64,000 nucleotides of DNA from Methylocystis sp. L43. Lineage in GTDB: Bacteria; Pseudomonadota; Alphaproteobacteria; Rhizobiales; Beijerinckiaceae. Position numbers and translations under genes: made by a program. A model generated the notes under the pieces. The model ran no database searches, had not been told where the DNA came from, and saw nothing but the letters and a program-made list of their open reading frames with translations. Shown piece by piece: positions 53,447-62,414 of this stretch; the first letter of the stretch is position 1; every line of letters starts with the position of its first letter. The DNA lies in NCBI RefSeq assembly GCF_015709525.1, contig NZ_JADNRA010000035.1, positions 248,001 through 312,000 of the forward strand, given 5' to 3'.

Positions 53447-54297
53447 CGAGCCTTGCTCCGTTCCTCTTCGTTCTTTGCTTGTTGATAAAGCTTGCGGATT
53501 TCGTCGATGTCGACGGAGGGCTTCGGCAGCTTCAGATTAAGATCGTCGAGCGTATCGGCGATGATGTTGGAAACCGCGAGATTGCGAAACCATTTGTGGT
53601 TTGCCGGGATGATGAACCAGGGCGCATGTTCGGTCGAGCAGCGCGACAGGGCCGCTTCGAAGGCCTTGATGTAGTCATCCCATTTTTCGCGCTCGGAATA
53701 GTCGCTGGCGCTGATCTTCCATTGGTTCGCCGGATCGTCGAGCCGCGCCTTGAAGCGCTTGAGCTGTTCTTCTTTGGAGATGTAGAGAAAGAATTTTAGA
53801 ATGGTCGTCTTGTTCTCGACGGCGAGGAGCTTCTCCCATTCGTTGATGAAATCATAGCGCGGCTTCCACGCTTCTTTTGGCGCGAGCTTATGCACGCGCA
53901 CGACGAGCACGTCTTCATAATGGGAGCGATTGAAGATCGAAACGTAGCCGCGCCGCGGCGCATGCGGATGGACGCGCCATAGGAAATCGTGGGCCTGTTC
54001 CTCAGGGGTCGGCTGCTTGAATCCGGTCACCTGCACGCCCTGCGGGTCCATGGCGCTGATGACATGCCAGCAGGTGCCGTCCTTGCCGGCGCTGTCGATG
54101 CCCTGCAAGACGATCAGCAGAGAATGCGTGCGGTCGGCGTAGAGTTTGCGCTGCAGCTCGGTGATGCGCGTGAGATTGCGCTGCAATTCCTGCGCCGTTT
54201 GGGCGTCATTCGCATAGTCGCCGTGAAAATCCGGATCGATTGATCCGAGATCGACGTGCGAACCGGGCTCGACGCGGAACTTTTTGACGAATTTCAT
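53443..54297 (-). CDS. Polyphosphate:nucleotide phosphotransferase (PPK2 family)
   Basis: A 284-residue kinase with the PPK2 P-loop GIDSAGKDGTCWH, lid-type residues around RSHYEDVLVVRVH and IPANHKWFRNLAVSNII. It transfers phosphate from polyphosphate to AMP, ADP or GDP depending on the class, which cannot be set here. ATG 54297 has GGAGG 8 bases upstream. The ATPase gene ends 33 bases upstream and the MFS gene follows, so three genes may share a transcript. Confidence 0.92.
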   Translation of the reverse strand: MKFVKKFRVEPGSHVDLGSIDPDFHGDYANDAQTAQELQRNLTRITELQRKLYADRTHSLLIVLQGIDSAGKDGTCWHVISAMDPQGVQVTGFKQPTPEEQAHDFLWRVHPHAPRRGYVSIFNRSHYEDVLVVRVHKLAPKEAWKPRYDFINEWEKLLAVENKTTILKFFLYISKEEQLKRFKARLDDPANQWKISASDYSEREKWDDYIKAFEAALSRCSTEHAPWFIIPANHKWFRNLAVSNIIADTLDDLNLKLPKPSVDIDEIRKLYQQAKNEEERSKAR

Positions 54298-54329
54298 GTG
54301 CTCCGCCTCCTTCGAGCTGTCGCTCCCGT

Positions 54330-56891
54330 TCAACCGGCGAGAGCGACGCGGCGGGCGGTCAGGCGCTTGTCGCGCCGCCCGGCCAGACGCCAGTAGATCA
54401 TCTTCACAATCTCGGCCACGACGACCCAGAGCAGACAGTAAAGCCACACGCCGACGATCGCCGCGCCGGGAACGGCGTCGACGCCGACTCCATAAAGGCA
54501 GAGCAACACGGCGACGACCTGCGTCGCCGCGATCGCCCAGAAAAGTCTGGCGCTGGGATAAGGCGGCGCAAAAATCGCATGTTTGGTGCGCACGCTGAAG
54601 AGCAGCAAATGGCCGCCGACGGCGAGTTGCAGAAACAGCAGAGTCCGGAGCTGGCCCGGATCAATCGGGATCATCGCCTGCAGCGAATCGTCAAGCGTCC
54701 AGCGCATGCCGATCAGCAAAAACCCAAAAGTCTCGGCGACCGCGATCAGTCCCATCAGCGAAGCGAAAATGAAGATGCGGTGCATGTCCCATCTCACCGG
54801 CTGCGGCGCGACGGGGACATTGTCGTAGGCGATCGTCATGATCGGGATATCGTCGAGGAGCGCGAGCGCGACGATCATGATGGCGGTGAGCGGCTGAAAG
54901 TCGAAAAATACGATCGACGCGACGACGACGATCATGATGTCGAGCGTCATGGCGATCCGATAGTAAATGTAGCTCTCGATGCGCTGAAAAATCTGTCGCG
55001 ACACGCGGATCGCGTTGACGATGGTCGAAAGCCCGGGCGCCGTGAGGATCAACGCGGCGGCGCTTCGCGCCGCATCGGTCGCGCCGCTGACGGCGATGCC
55101 GCAATCGGCTTGTTTGAGCGCAGGCGCGTCATTCACGCCGTCGCCGGTCATCGCGACGATATGGCCGACCGACTGAAGCGCCTTGACGATCTCATATTTG
55201 TGTTCCGGGAACACTCTGCCGAATCCATCGGCCCGCTCCACCGCGTCGACGACGCTGCGCGGCAGAGCGCCGGATTTCACTTCCCCTTTGAAGACATCGC
55301 TCGCGACGAGCAGATGCGAACCCATGCCGAGCTGGGCGGCGATCTCATCGCCGATGGCGACGTCATCGCCGGTCACCATCTTGACTTCCAGGCCGAGCCC
55401 GCGCGCCTCGGCGATTGTCGCCTTGGCGTCGGCGCGCGGCGGGTCCATCATCGAGATGAGTCCAACCAGTTGCCACCGCGCGCCATCTTCCGACATGGCG
55501 ACGCCCAGCGCGCGCTGGCCTTTGACGGCGAGCGCCGCCACCTCGTTCTGATAGCGCTGCAAAGTCTGCGAGTCGGGCCGCACGAGCGCGGATATCGCCT
55601 GCGGCGCGCCCTTGGCGTAATGGCGAACGCCGCCAGAGGCGTCGGCGACTGTCGAGATGGTGCGTTTGCTGACGGGATCGAACGGCGTGAACGCCTTCTG
55701 CTTGAAACTGTCGAGCGCATCATGCGCCGGCAGCGCCGCCATCACGGCAAGGTCGATCGCGTCTTCGCTGCTTTTCTGGGTCGCCAGCGCAGCGAACAGC
55801 AATACGTCGTCGCTCTTGAAAGCGCCATAGGAAATGGCGCTTTGCACGGTGAGCTTGTTCATCGTCAGCGTGCCGGTTTTGTCGCTGCACAGCACGTCGA
55901 CTCCGGCAAGCTCCTCGATCGCGTTCAGACGCGAAACGATGGCCTTTTGCAAGGAAAGCGTATAGGCGCCGATCGCCATCGTCACCGACATGACCGCCGG
56001 CAGCGCGACGGGGATCGATGCGATCAGCAGCACCAGCACATATTGGGCGATGGAGCCGACGCGATCCCAGCTCCAGTCGTCCGGCGCGATGACTTCCCGA
56101 TAGAGCTGCGCGCCGACGAGGATCAGCGCCAGAAAAAATGCAAGCACGAGGAGAAAATCGCCGACCTCCGTCACCGCGCGCTGCGAATGCGAAACGGCGC
56201 CGGCGGCGCCGACCAGCTTCGCTGTGCGCCCGAAGAAGGTGCGGCCGCCCGTCGCCGTGACCACGCCCGTCATGGCGCCTTGTTTGGCGATCGCGCCCGC
56301 ATAGGCGTCGTCGCCGATTTTCTTGGAGACGGGCAGCGATTCGCCGGTGAGCGCCGCCTGATCGCAGCTCAAATAATCGCCTTCAATGAGCAGGAGATCG
56401 GCGGGGATGATCTGGCCCGCGGCGACGCTGACAATATCGCCGGGCGTCAGTTCGGCGGCGGGGATGGTCGTCCAGGCGCCGTCGCGCAACACGCGCGCTC
56501 GGGGCGCGAGGTTTTTCTTCAGGGCCGCGAGCGCATTCGCCGCCTTGTTGTCCTGCCAGAATCCGACCACGGCGTTATAGAGGAGAAGACCGGCGACGAC
56601 GCCGAAGTCGGGCCAATCCCGCCGCACGGCGGAGATGACGGCCGCGGCTTCGATGAGAAACGGCAGCGGCCCCCAGAAATAGTTGAGCAGACGGCGCCAC
56701 TTGCTTTCCGTCTTGTCCTCTAGCGCGTTTGGGCCGTATTCCGCGAGCCGCCGCGCCGCTTCGGCGGCGGTGAGGCCGCTCTCTGTCGTCTTCAGCGTCT
56801 CAAGTCGCTGCGAGATTTTGACCTGCGCCGGATCTAGGGAAAGCGCTGGCGAAGATTGGCTCGCCGGCGATTTCGCGCTGACGTCCGGCAT
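54330..56891 (-). CDS. P-type H+-ATPase-like cation pump
   Basis: An 853-residue P-type ATPase of the P3A (plasma-membrane H+-ATPase) type. Actuator TGES (182-185), phosphorylation motif CSDKTGTLTMNK (Asp337), MTGDGVNDAPALKQAD and about ten membrane helices are intact. There are no N-terminal metal-binding domains, against a heavy-metal role; the overall fit favours proton export, but Mg2+/Ca2+ relatives are not excluded. ATG 56891 has GGGGAG upstream. Confidence 0.9.
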   Translation of the reverse strand: MPDVSAKSPASQSSPALSLDPAQVKISQRLETLKTTESGLTAAEAARRLAEYGPNALEDKTESKWRRLLNYFWGPLPFLIEAAAVISAVRRDWPDFGVVAGLLLYNAVVGFWQDNKAANALAALKKNLAPRARVLRDGAWTTIPAAELTPGDIVSVAAGQIIPADLLLIEGDYLSCDQAALTGESLPVSKKIGDDAYAGAIAKQGAMTGVVTATGGRTFFGRTAKLVGAAGAVSHSQRAVTEVGDFLLVLAFFLALILVGAQLYREVIAPDDWSWDRVGSIAQYVLVLLIASIPVALPAVMSVTMAIGAYTLSLQKAIVSRLNAIEELAGVDVLCSDKTGTLTMNKLTVQSAISYGAFKSDDVLLFAALATQKSSEDAIDLAVMAALPAHDALDSFKQKAFTPFDPVSKRTISTVADASGGVRHYAKGAPQAISALVRPDSQTLQRYQNEVAALAVKGQRALGVAMSEDGARWQLVGLISMMDPPRADAKATIAEARGLGLEVKMVTGDDVAIGDEIAAQLGMGSHLLVASDVFKGEVKSGALPRSVVDAVERADGFGRVFPEHKYEIVKALQSVGHIVAMTGDGVNDAPALKQADCGIAVSGATDAARSAAALILTAPGLSTIVNAIRVSRQIFQRIESYIYYRIAMTLDIMIVVVASIVFFDFQPLTAIMIVALALLDDIPIMTIAYDNVPVAPQPVRWDMHRIFIFASLMGLIAVAETFGFLLIGMRWTLDDSLQAMIPIDPGQLRTLLFLQLAVGGHLLLFSVRTKHAIFAPPYPSARLFWAIAATQVVAVLLCLYGVGVDAVPGAAIVGVWLYCLLWVVVAEIVKMIYWRLAGRRDKRLTARRVALAG

Positions 56892-57009
56892 GCTTGCTCT
56901 CCCCATCAGATAATTAAAATATCCAAACCGAATCTTACGGCGTGAACCGAGTCTCGCCAAGAGACTCGCTCAAAAAGGCAAGCGCGAGTCCAAATTAACC
57001 GTGCACAGT

Positions 57010-58200
57010 CTATTCGGCGGCTGTGCAGGCGGCGCCGTCGTTCGACGCGCCTATGGCGTTGTCTTTGACGATCTTGTCGGCGCGAGCCTTCGCATCTGCG
57101 AGATCCTTGTCATAGACGTCGGTCAGATATTCATTCGTCGTCGTCTTGACGATCGAGTGATTGGGCGATTGCAGCGGGCCGGACACATTAATCGAGGCGA
57201 CCGTCGACAGGCCGGGACGCAAGGGTTGCTTCTCGAGTTCGTCCGCCCGCAAGGCGATACGCACCGGAATGCGCTGAACGATGCGAATGAAGTTGCCGGT
57301 CGCGTTATCTGGGGGCAGAGCCGCGAAGACGGCGCCGGAGCCAGGAACAAGTCCTGCTACTTCTCCATGGTAGATCTGTTCCGATCCGTAGAGATCGACC
57401 TTGATGATCGCCGCCTGCCCGGGACGAACCCGAGCCATCCTGTTTTCCCACAAATTCGCTTCGACCCAGAGATGGTCGAGCGGCACGATATTGAGAATGG
57501 CGTCGCCGGGGCGCACCCGCTTGCCGACCTGAACGCTGCGTTTGGCGACATAGCCGGTCGCCGGCGCCCGGATGTTCTGGCGCACGAACTCGACGTAAGC
57601 GTCGTTGTATCGCGCCTTGGCGGCCTCGATGTCGGGATGATTCATCCGCGTCACGCCGACGACGCGCGCCTCGACCGACTGGTATTCCGCCTGCGCCTCG
57701 CGCAGATCGGCTTCCAGCGCGGCGAGCTGGTCCTCGGTATTCTGCAGCACCTGTCGCGAAGCGGCGCCGCTCAGCGTCGCTTCGCGGTATCTTGCGAGAT
57801 CGTGGCGCGTCTTGTCGCGAAGCGCGGCGCGGGAAATGACCTTCTGGCAGACCTGGCGGCGCTGCGCGTAAAGCGCGCCGACGGAGCGAACCGCGCGGCC
57901 GAGTTCGGCCTCGGCCTGCGCGAGCGCCGCTCTTGCGCGTTGGCCGTCGAGGCGAACGAGCACGTCGCCTTTCTTGACGAGCTGCGTTTCTTCAGCGAGC
58001 ACGGCGGCCACGACTCCCGTCGCGTCCGCCTGCACCGGGATGATGTTGCCGGTGACGAAGGCGTTGTCCGTCGTCACCCAGTCGCGGTCGTAAAAATACC
58101 ATCGCGAGAACGCGATCAGCGCGCCGGCAAGAACCGCCGCAATGACGATCTTGAGCAGAAATTCTCTTCGGGAGCGGATGCTTTTGCGGGACAGCGCCAT
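57010..58200 (-). CDS. EmrA/HlyD-type membrane fusion protein
   Basis: A 396-residue periplasmic adaptor: one N-terminal membrane helix (LLKIVIAAVLAGALIAFSRW), then the biotinyl-lipoyl segment WVTTDNAFVTGNIIPVQADATG, a long coiled-coil hairpin (about 95-215) and a beta-barrel domain with VRPGQAAIIKVDLYG. Such proteins bridge an MFS (EmrB) or ABC permease to an outer-membrane channel. The channel gene lies just upstream on the same strand; no permease gene is in the cluster. Confidence 0.92.
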   Translation of the reverse strand: MALSRKSIRSRREFLLKIVIAAVLAGALIAFSRWYFYDRDWVTTDNAFVTGNIIPVQADATGVVAAVLAEETQLVKKGDVLVRLDGQRARAALAQAEAELGRAVRSVGALYAQRRQVCQKVISRAALRDKTRHDLARYREATLSGAASRQVLQNTEDQLAALEADLREAQAEYQSVEARVVGVTRMNHPDIEAAKARYNDAYVEFVRQNIRAPATGYVAKRSVQVGKRVRPGDAILNIVPLDHLWVEANLWENRMARVRPGQAAIIKVDLYGSEQIYHGEVAGLVPGSGAVFAALPPDNATGNFIRIVQRIPVRIALRADELEKQPLRPGLSTVASINVSGPLQSPNHSIVKTTTNEYLTDVYDKDLADAKARADKIVKDNAIGASNDGAACTAAE

Positions 58201-58239
58201 CGATGGGGGTTCGCGTTCTTCTGTTAAGGCGTGGCGCGT

Positions 58240-59883
58240 TCAGCCGCCGCCAAGCGACTGGATCGTCTCGACGGCCGGCGTCAAAGGGTCGGTTTCGGGC
58301 GCCGGCTTCGGCGCGGCCGGCGGCGGACCATCGGCATAGCCGCCGCCCAGCGCCTGATACAAGTCGACGGCGGCGATCAGCCTGTCGCCTTCAAGCGCGC
58401 GCTGCGCGAAGCCGGACTCGAGAAGATCAACGCGCTCGGCGACGATTTCGCGGCGATCTTTGATTCCGTCGCGCAGGCGCGATTGCGCAAGGTCATACTG
58501 GGCGCGCGCAGCGCGCAGGTAGCGGCTCTGCGCCTCATATTCGGCGCGCGCGCGCTTGAGATTGGCGATGGCGTCGGCGACCTGCTGCGCCGCTTGCAGC
58601 AGCGTCTCATTATACGAGTCGACCGCCTGATCATAATCGGCGCGCTGAAACTCCAGGTTTCCGCTGAGGCGGCCGCCCTGAAAAAGGGGCAGGCGCAGTC
58701 CGGGCGAGACGGCGTAGCCGATCGCCGAGGGCGTAAAGAGATAGCCCGCGAGTTTGCTGATCTTCGTCGAGGTCACCGAGCCTTCGAAGCCGCCGGTGAT
58801 CGCAAGATCAATCGAGGGAAGAAACATCGTTTTGGCGACGTGAACCCGGGCCGCCGCCGCCTCGGCGCGGCGCAGCGCGGCGGCGAGATCGGGGCGGTGC
58901 GCGAGCAGTTCAAGCGGCAGGCTTCGTGGCAGCGGCGGCGCCGCCGGCGCTGGCGCGCTCCGGCCGGCGTAAAGGTCGCGCGCGGCGTCGGGTCCTTCGC
59001 CCATGAGCCGAGCGAGCGCATCCTTCTGCAGCGTCACCAGCGCCTGCGCGGCCGCTTCGCGCCGGACGGCGTTTTCGAATTCGGCGCGGGCGATCTGCAC
59101 CCCGTCCAAGGAGTCGAGTCCGGTGCGATAGCGGGTTTCAGCAAGCGCAACCAAATCGCGGCGCAGACGCGTCAAAGCTCTGGCGACCTCGAGCTGGCGC
59201 GCCGCGGCGTAGCCGCGCAGATAGGCGCGCGCGACCGAGGCGGTCAGCAGCAGGCGCGCCTGCTCCAGTTCGGCCTCTTGCGCCGCGGACTCGCCGATCG
59301 CCGAGTCGAGCAGAGCCCGGTTTTTCTGCCAGAAATCCAGCTCCCAGGTCAGCGCAAGCGGATTAATGAAGGCCATGGTCTTCTGCAATCCGCCCTGCGC
59401 CGGATTGTAGGAGGCTACGACGCCATGCAGCGGATTGCGGGATTGCCGCATGCCGAAGGTCGCCTGGACTTCCGGCAGGAGCCTCGCGCCGGCGACCTGC
59501 ACGATGGCGTCCGCGCCGCGTAGAGTGTCTTCCGCTTTCTTGAGGCTTTGATTGTCGCGCAACGCCTTGTCGATGACGCCGTCAAGCTCTGCGCTGCAGA
59601 AAGCGCGCCACCATTCCTCGCGGGGCCAAGCGGTTTCGCCAGCGGCGGCTTTCAGGCCGGACCCGGCCAGCGTGCGCTCCATGGCGGGCGCGCCGAGAAA
59701 TTGGGCGCGCTCTACCGTCGTCGTGGGCGCGCAGCCGGCGAGAAAAAGCGCGACTGGGGCTCCGCAGCACAGCCATCGCCGCCGGGTTGCGAGCCAAATC
59801 GCGCCGACGCCCCAAGCGGCGATGCTCTCGCGGCCAGGGCGCAGGCGGGAAGGCGCACGACGGGGCGCGGGCTCACTATGCAA
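58240..59883 (-). CDS. Outer-membrane efflux lipoprotein (NodT/TolC type)
   Basis: A 547-residue outer-membrane factor. The lipobox LFLAGCAPTTTV follows an unusually long N terminus, so translation may start further in. The mature protein has two OEP repeats with long coiled coils and the conserved PLALTWELDFWQKNRALL and LELLAHRPDLAAALRRAEAAAA segments typical of the NodT/OprM family. Precedes the EmrA-type gene by 39 bases in one operon. Confidence 0.92.
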   Translation of the reverse strand: MHSEPAPRRAPSRLRPGRESIAAWGVGAIWLATRRRWLCCGAPVALFLAGCAPTTTVERAQFLGAPAMERTLAGSGLKAAAGETAWPREEWWRAFCSAELDGVIDKALRDNQSLKKAEDTLRGADAIVQVAGARLLPEVQATFGMRQSRNPLHGVVASYNPAQGGLQKTMAFINPLALTWELDFWQKNRALLDSAIGESAAQEAELEQARLLLTASVARAYLRGYAAARQLEVARALTRLRRDLVALAETRYRTGLDSLDGVQIARAEFENAVRREAAAQALVTLQKDALARLMGEGPDAARDLYAGRSAPAPAAPPLPRSLPLELLAHRPDLAAALRRAEAAAARVHVAKTMFLPSIDLAITGGFEGSVTSTKISKLAGYLFTPSAIGYAVSPGLRLPLFQGGRLSGNLEFQRADYDQAVDSYNETLLQAAQQVADAIANLKRARAEYEAQSRYLRAARAQYDLAQSRLRDGIKDRREIVAERVDLLESGFAQRALEGDRLIAAVDLYQALGGGYADGPPPAAPKPAPETDPLTPAVETIQSLGGG

Positions 59884-60044
59884 CAGACACTCCTACCCTG
59901 CGCCGACGATCTTTAAGAACGCGGCGGCGAGTTCGCAGGAGTCATCAGCCTTTCGGCGGTTATCGGGGGAACCCCATCCCCATCCGTTAATACTTAGTTT
60001 ACGACAGAGCTACCGGTCAATAAGTTCAATGGCGACCTCGCGGG

Positions 60045-61028
60045 CTATCCCCAGAGCTCCGGCGCCGGGGGCATGAGGGTCGATCCCTCGTAGCACAGCC
60101 CGGGGACACGATCGCGGGCCAGAAGCAGAGGTCCGTCGAGGTCGACGAAGGAGGCGATCTGCCCCACGAGGACGGCCGGCGCCATGGCGAGCGACGTTCC
60201 CACCATGCAGCCCGCCATGATGGAAAAGCCCATTTCCTGCGCCGCGCGCGCCAGCGCCAGCGCTTCGGTCAGGCCGCCAGTCTTGTCGAGCTTGACGTTG
60301 ATCGTGTCGTAGCGGCCCTTGAGCGGCGCGAGCGAGGCGCGGTCATGCACGCTTTCGTCGGCGCAGATCGGCACGGGTCGGGACATGGTCGCGAGAATGT
60401 CGTCCCTGCCCGCCGGCAGAGGCTGCTCGACGAGCGAGACGCCGTAATCGGCGCAAGCGGCGAGCTGGCGGGGAAGGGTTTCCTCCGCCCATGATTCGTT
60501 GGCGTCGACGATCAGGGTTGAGTCTGGGGCGCCCGCGCGCACCGCGGCGAGGCGCGCTTCGTCGCCCTCGCCGGCGAGCTTGATCTTCAAGAGCGGCCGG
60601 TCGGCCGCCCTTTCCGCCGCGGCGCGCATCTGGTCGGGCGCGCCGACCGAGATCGTGAAGGCCGTCACAAGCGGCGAGAGCGCCTCGAAACCTGCCGCGA
60701 CATGGGCCGGAACGCCCGAAAGCTTGGCCTCGATGTCCCAGAGGGCGCAATCGAGCGCGTTGCGCGCCGCCCCCGCCGGCAGCAGGCGCTGCAGAGCGGC
60801 GCGATCGGCGCCGGCTTCGAGAGCGTCGCGCGCGCTTTCAATTGTCGCGACGACGCTTTCGGCGCTTTCGCCATAGCGGGCGTAGGGCACGCATTCGCCC
60901 CGACCGACGCCGCCGCCTTGAACCAAGGTCGCGGTCACGACTATGGCTTCGGTCTTGGCGCCCCGCGAAATCACAAAGCTGCCGGCGATCGGGTAACTCT
61001 GTATGGCTACAGACAGTTTTCGCTTCAA
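60045..61028 (-). CDS. Dipeptide (L-Ala-D/L-Glu) epimerase, enolase superfamily
   Basis: A 327-residue mandelate-racemase/muconate-lactonising family enzyme. The paired catalytic lysines are in LLKIKLAGE and VKLDKTGG; metal ligands are in VDANESW, VEQPLPAG and ICADESVH. The overall set fits the Ala-Glu epimerase that recycles murein peptides. No peptidoglycan-recycling neighbour confirms the substrate, so other dipeptides are possible. Confidence 0.85.
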   Translation of the reverse strand: MKRKLSVAIQSYPIAGSFVISRGAKTEAIVVTATLVQGGGVGRGECVPYARYGESAESVVATIESARDALEAGADRAALQRLLPAGAARNALDCALWDIEAKLSGVPAHVAAGFEALSPLVTAFTISVGAPDQMRAAAERAADRPLLKIKLAGEGDEARLAAVRAGAPDSTLIVDANESWAEETLPRQLAACADYGVSLVEQPLPAGRDDILATMSRPVPICADESVHDRASLAPLKGRYDTINVKLDKTGGLTEALALARAAQEMGFSIMAGCMVGTSLAMAPAVLVGQIASFVDLDGPLLLARDRVPGLCYEGSTLMPPAPELWG

Positions 61029-61123
61029 ATCTCTCTCCGGCGCCCGCGTCGCTCGGGCGCGATGGCGCAGCGATGTGCGCCGACGCGCTTGCTGACGTCA
61101 ATTCACGAAGTTATGACGTTTTT

Positions 61124-61168
61124 GCAAGAGGCGGTTTCGCAAGATGCTGCTTTGCAAGAGGCGGCGCG
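61124..61168. repeat. 15-bp repeat, three copies, before the mlaE-like gene
   Basis: GCAAGAGGCGGTTTC (61124-61138), GCAAGATGCTGCTTT (61139-61153) and GCAAGAGGCGGCGCG (61154-61168), a 15-base period with the GCAAGA core unchanged. It lies about 90 bases upstream of the permease start; no gene there is supported (a 32-codon frame 61113-61211 has no ribosome site). Confidence 0.6.
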
Positions 61169-61257
61169 CCGGCCGGCGTCAGCGGCGCGCCACAATCGTC
61201 GGATAGGATGACGCGATCAATGAGCCGATCACTGACTCCAGCGCGGAGCGAAGCCCG

Positions 61258-62406
61258 ATGACCGTCGCGGCGATGCAGCGTCCGCCCAAAGTCGCGCGCC
61301 AGTCCGCGACGGAGGGCGTGCGCCTTGCGCTTTCGGGCGACTGGACGCTGTTGGCCTCTCAGCGTCTCGAGGAGGAGGGGCGTCGAATTGTCGAGGAAGC
61401 GCGTCTCGACCGCACGATCGCCATTGATCTTTCGCAAGTCTCGCAACTCGATACGGCCGGCGCCTGGCTGATCAATCGCGCGCGGCATGATCTCGCGCGC
61501 GGCGACGTCGCCGTCACGCTCGAACATGTGCGGCCTGAATATTCGACCCTGCTAGATGAAACGCGTTATCGCGCCTTCGTTGCGCCTGCGCGGCCGCGGT
61601 TCAATGTCATCTTCGTTCTGCTTGCGGATTTTGGCGAATCCGTCGTGGACGCGCTTCGCGAATTTTACCGCGGCGTCGGCTTTCTCGGCGAATTCGTCTC
61701 CTCGATGATGTATGTGGCCGCCAATCCGCGGCGGTTCAGGCTCACGTCGCTCGTCGCGCAAATCGAGCTGGTGGGCTTTCGCAGCGTCCCCATCATCGTG
61801 CTGATCAACATTCTGGTCGGCGGCATCGTCGCGCAACAGGGCATCTTTCAATTGCTCAAGTTCGGCGCGTCCAGCTACACGGTCAGCCTGATCGGCATTC
61901 TTGTCTTGCGCGAACTCGGCGTGCTGCTCACCTCGATTATGATCGCTGGCCGTTCAGGCTCGGCGATCACCGCCGAACTCGGCTCGATGAAAATGCGCGA
62001 AGAGATCGACGCGCTGCTGGTGATGGGACTTTCGCCTTTCGAGGTGCTGATCGCGCCGCGCGTGCTCGGTCTGGTGATTTCCCTGCCGATTTTGACCTTC
62101 CTCGCCGATATGGCGGCGCTCTTTGGCGGCCTGCTCGTGGCCTGGTGGTATGGGGGGATCAGCCCCGCGGCGTTCGCGTCATTGCTCAAAGAAGCGATCG
62201 CGCTGCATACGTTTCTTGTCGGCATCATCAAGGCGCCCTTCATGGCGCTGGTGATTGGCCTCATCGCGTCGATGGACGGGCTGGCGACGCAGGGCTCCGC
62301 CGAATCGCTCGGCCGACAGGTCACCTCCTCGGTCGTGAAATCAATTTTCATGGTCATTGTGATGGATGGGGTGTTCGCCGTATTTTTTGCGGCGATCGAC
62401 TATTGA
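61258..62406 (+). CDS. MlaE-type lipid ABC permease with N-terminal STAS domain
   Basis: A 382-residue permease. Residues ~20-105 form a STAS domain (DLSQVSQLDTAGAWLINRARH), the job done by separate MlaB in enterics. The rest is the MlaE fold with the family block QIELVGFRSVPIIVLINI, IMIAGRSGSAITAELGSM and KAPFMALVIGLIASMDG. With the next two genes it forms a retrograde phospholipid (or toluene-tolerance Ttg2-like) transporter; lipid direction is not predictable. Confidence 0.9.
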   Translation: MTVAAMQRPPKVARQSATEGVRLALSGDWTLLASQRLEEEGRRIVEEARLDRTIAIDLSQVSQLDTAGAWLINRARHDLARGDVAVTLEHVRPEYSTLLDETRYRAFVAPARPRFNVIFVLLADFGESVVDALREFYRGVGFLGEFVSSMMYVAANPRRFRLTSLVAQIELVGFRSVPIIVLINILVGGIVAQQGIFQLLKFGASSYTVSLIGILVLRELGVLLTSIMIAGRSGSAITAELGSMKMREEIDALLVMGLSPFEVLIAPRVLGLVISLPILTFLADMAALFGGLLVAWWYGGISPAAFASLLKEAIALHTFLVGIIKAPFMALVIGLIASMDGLATQGSAESLGRQVTSSVVKSIFMVIVMDGVFAVFFAAIDY

Positions 62407-62414
62407 GCGCGGCG

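Noticed and set aside
54579-56723. 714-codon open frame on the plus strand
   Set aside because: It lies wholly antisense to an intact P-type ATPase with all catalytic motifs; long antisense frames are a by-product of the high-GC codon usage here. Its translation is Arg/Asp/His-rich with no domain.
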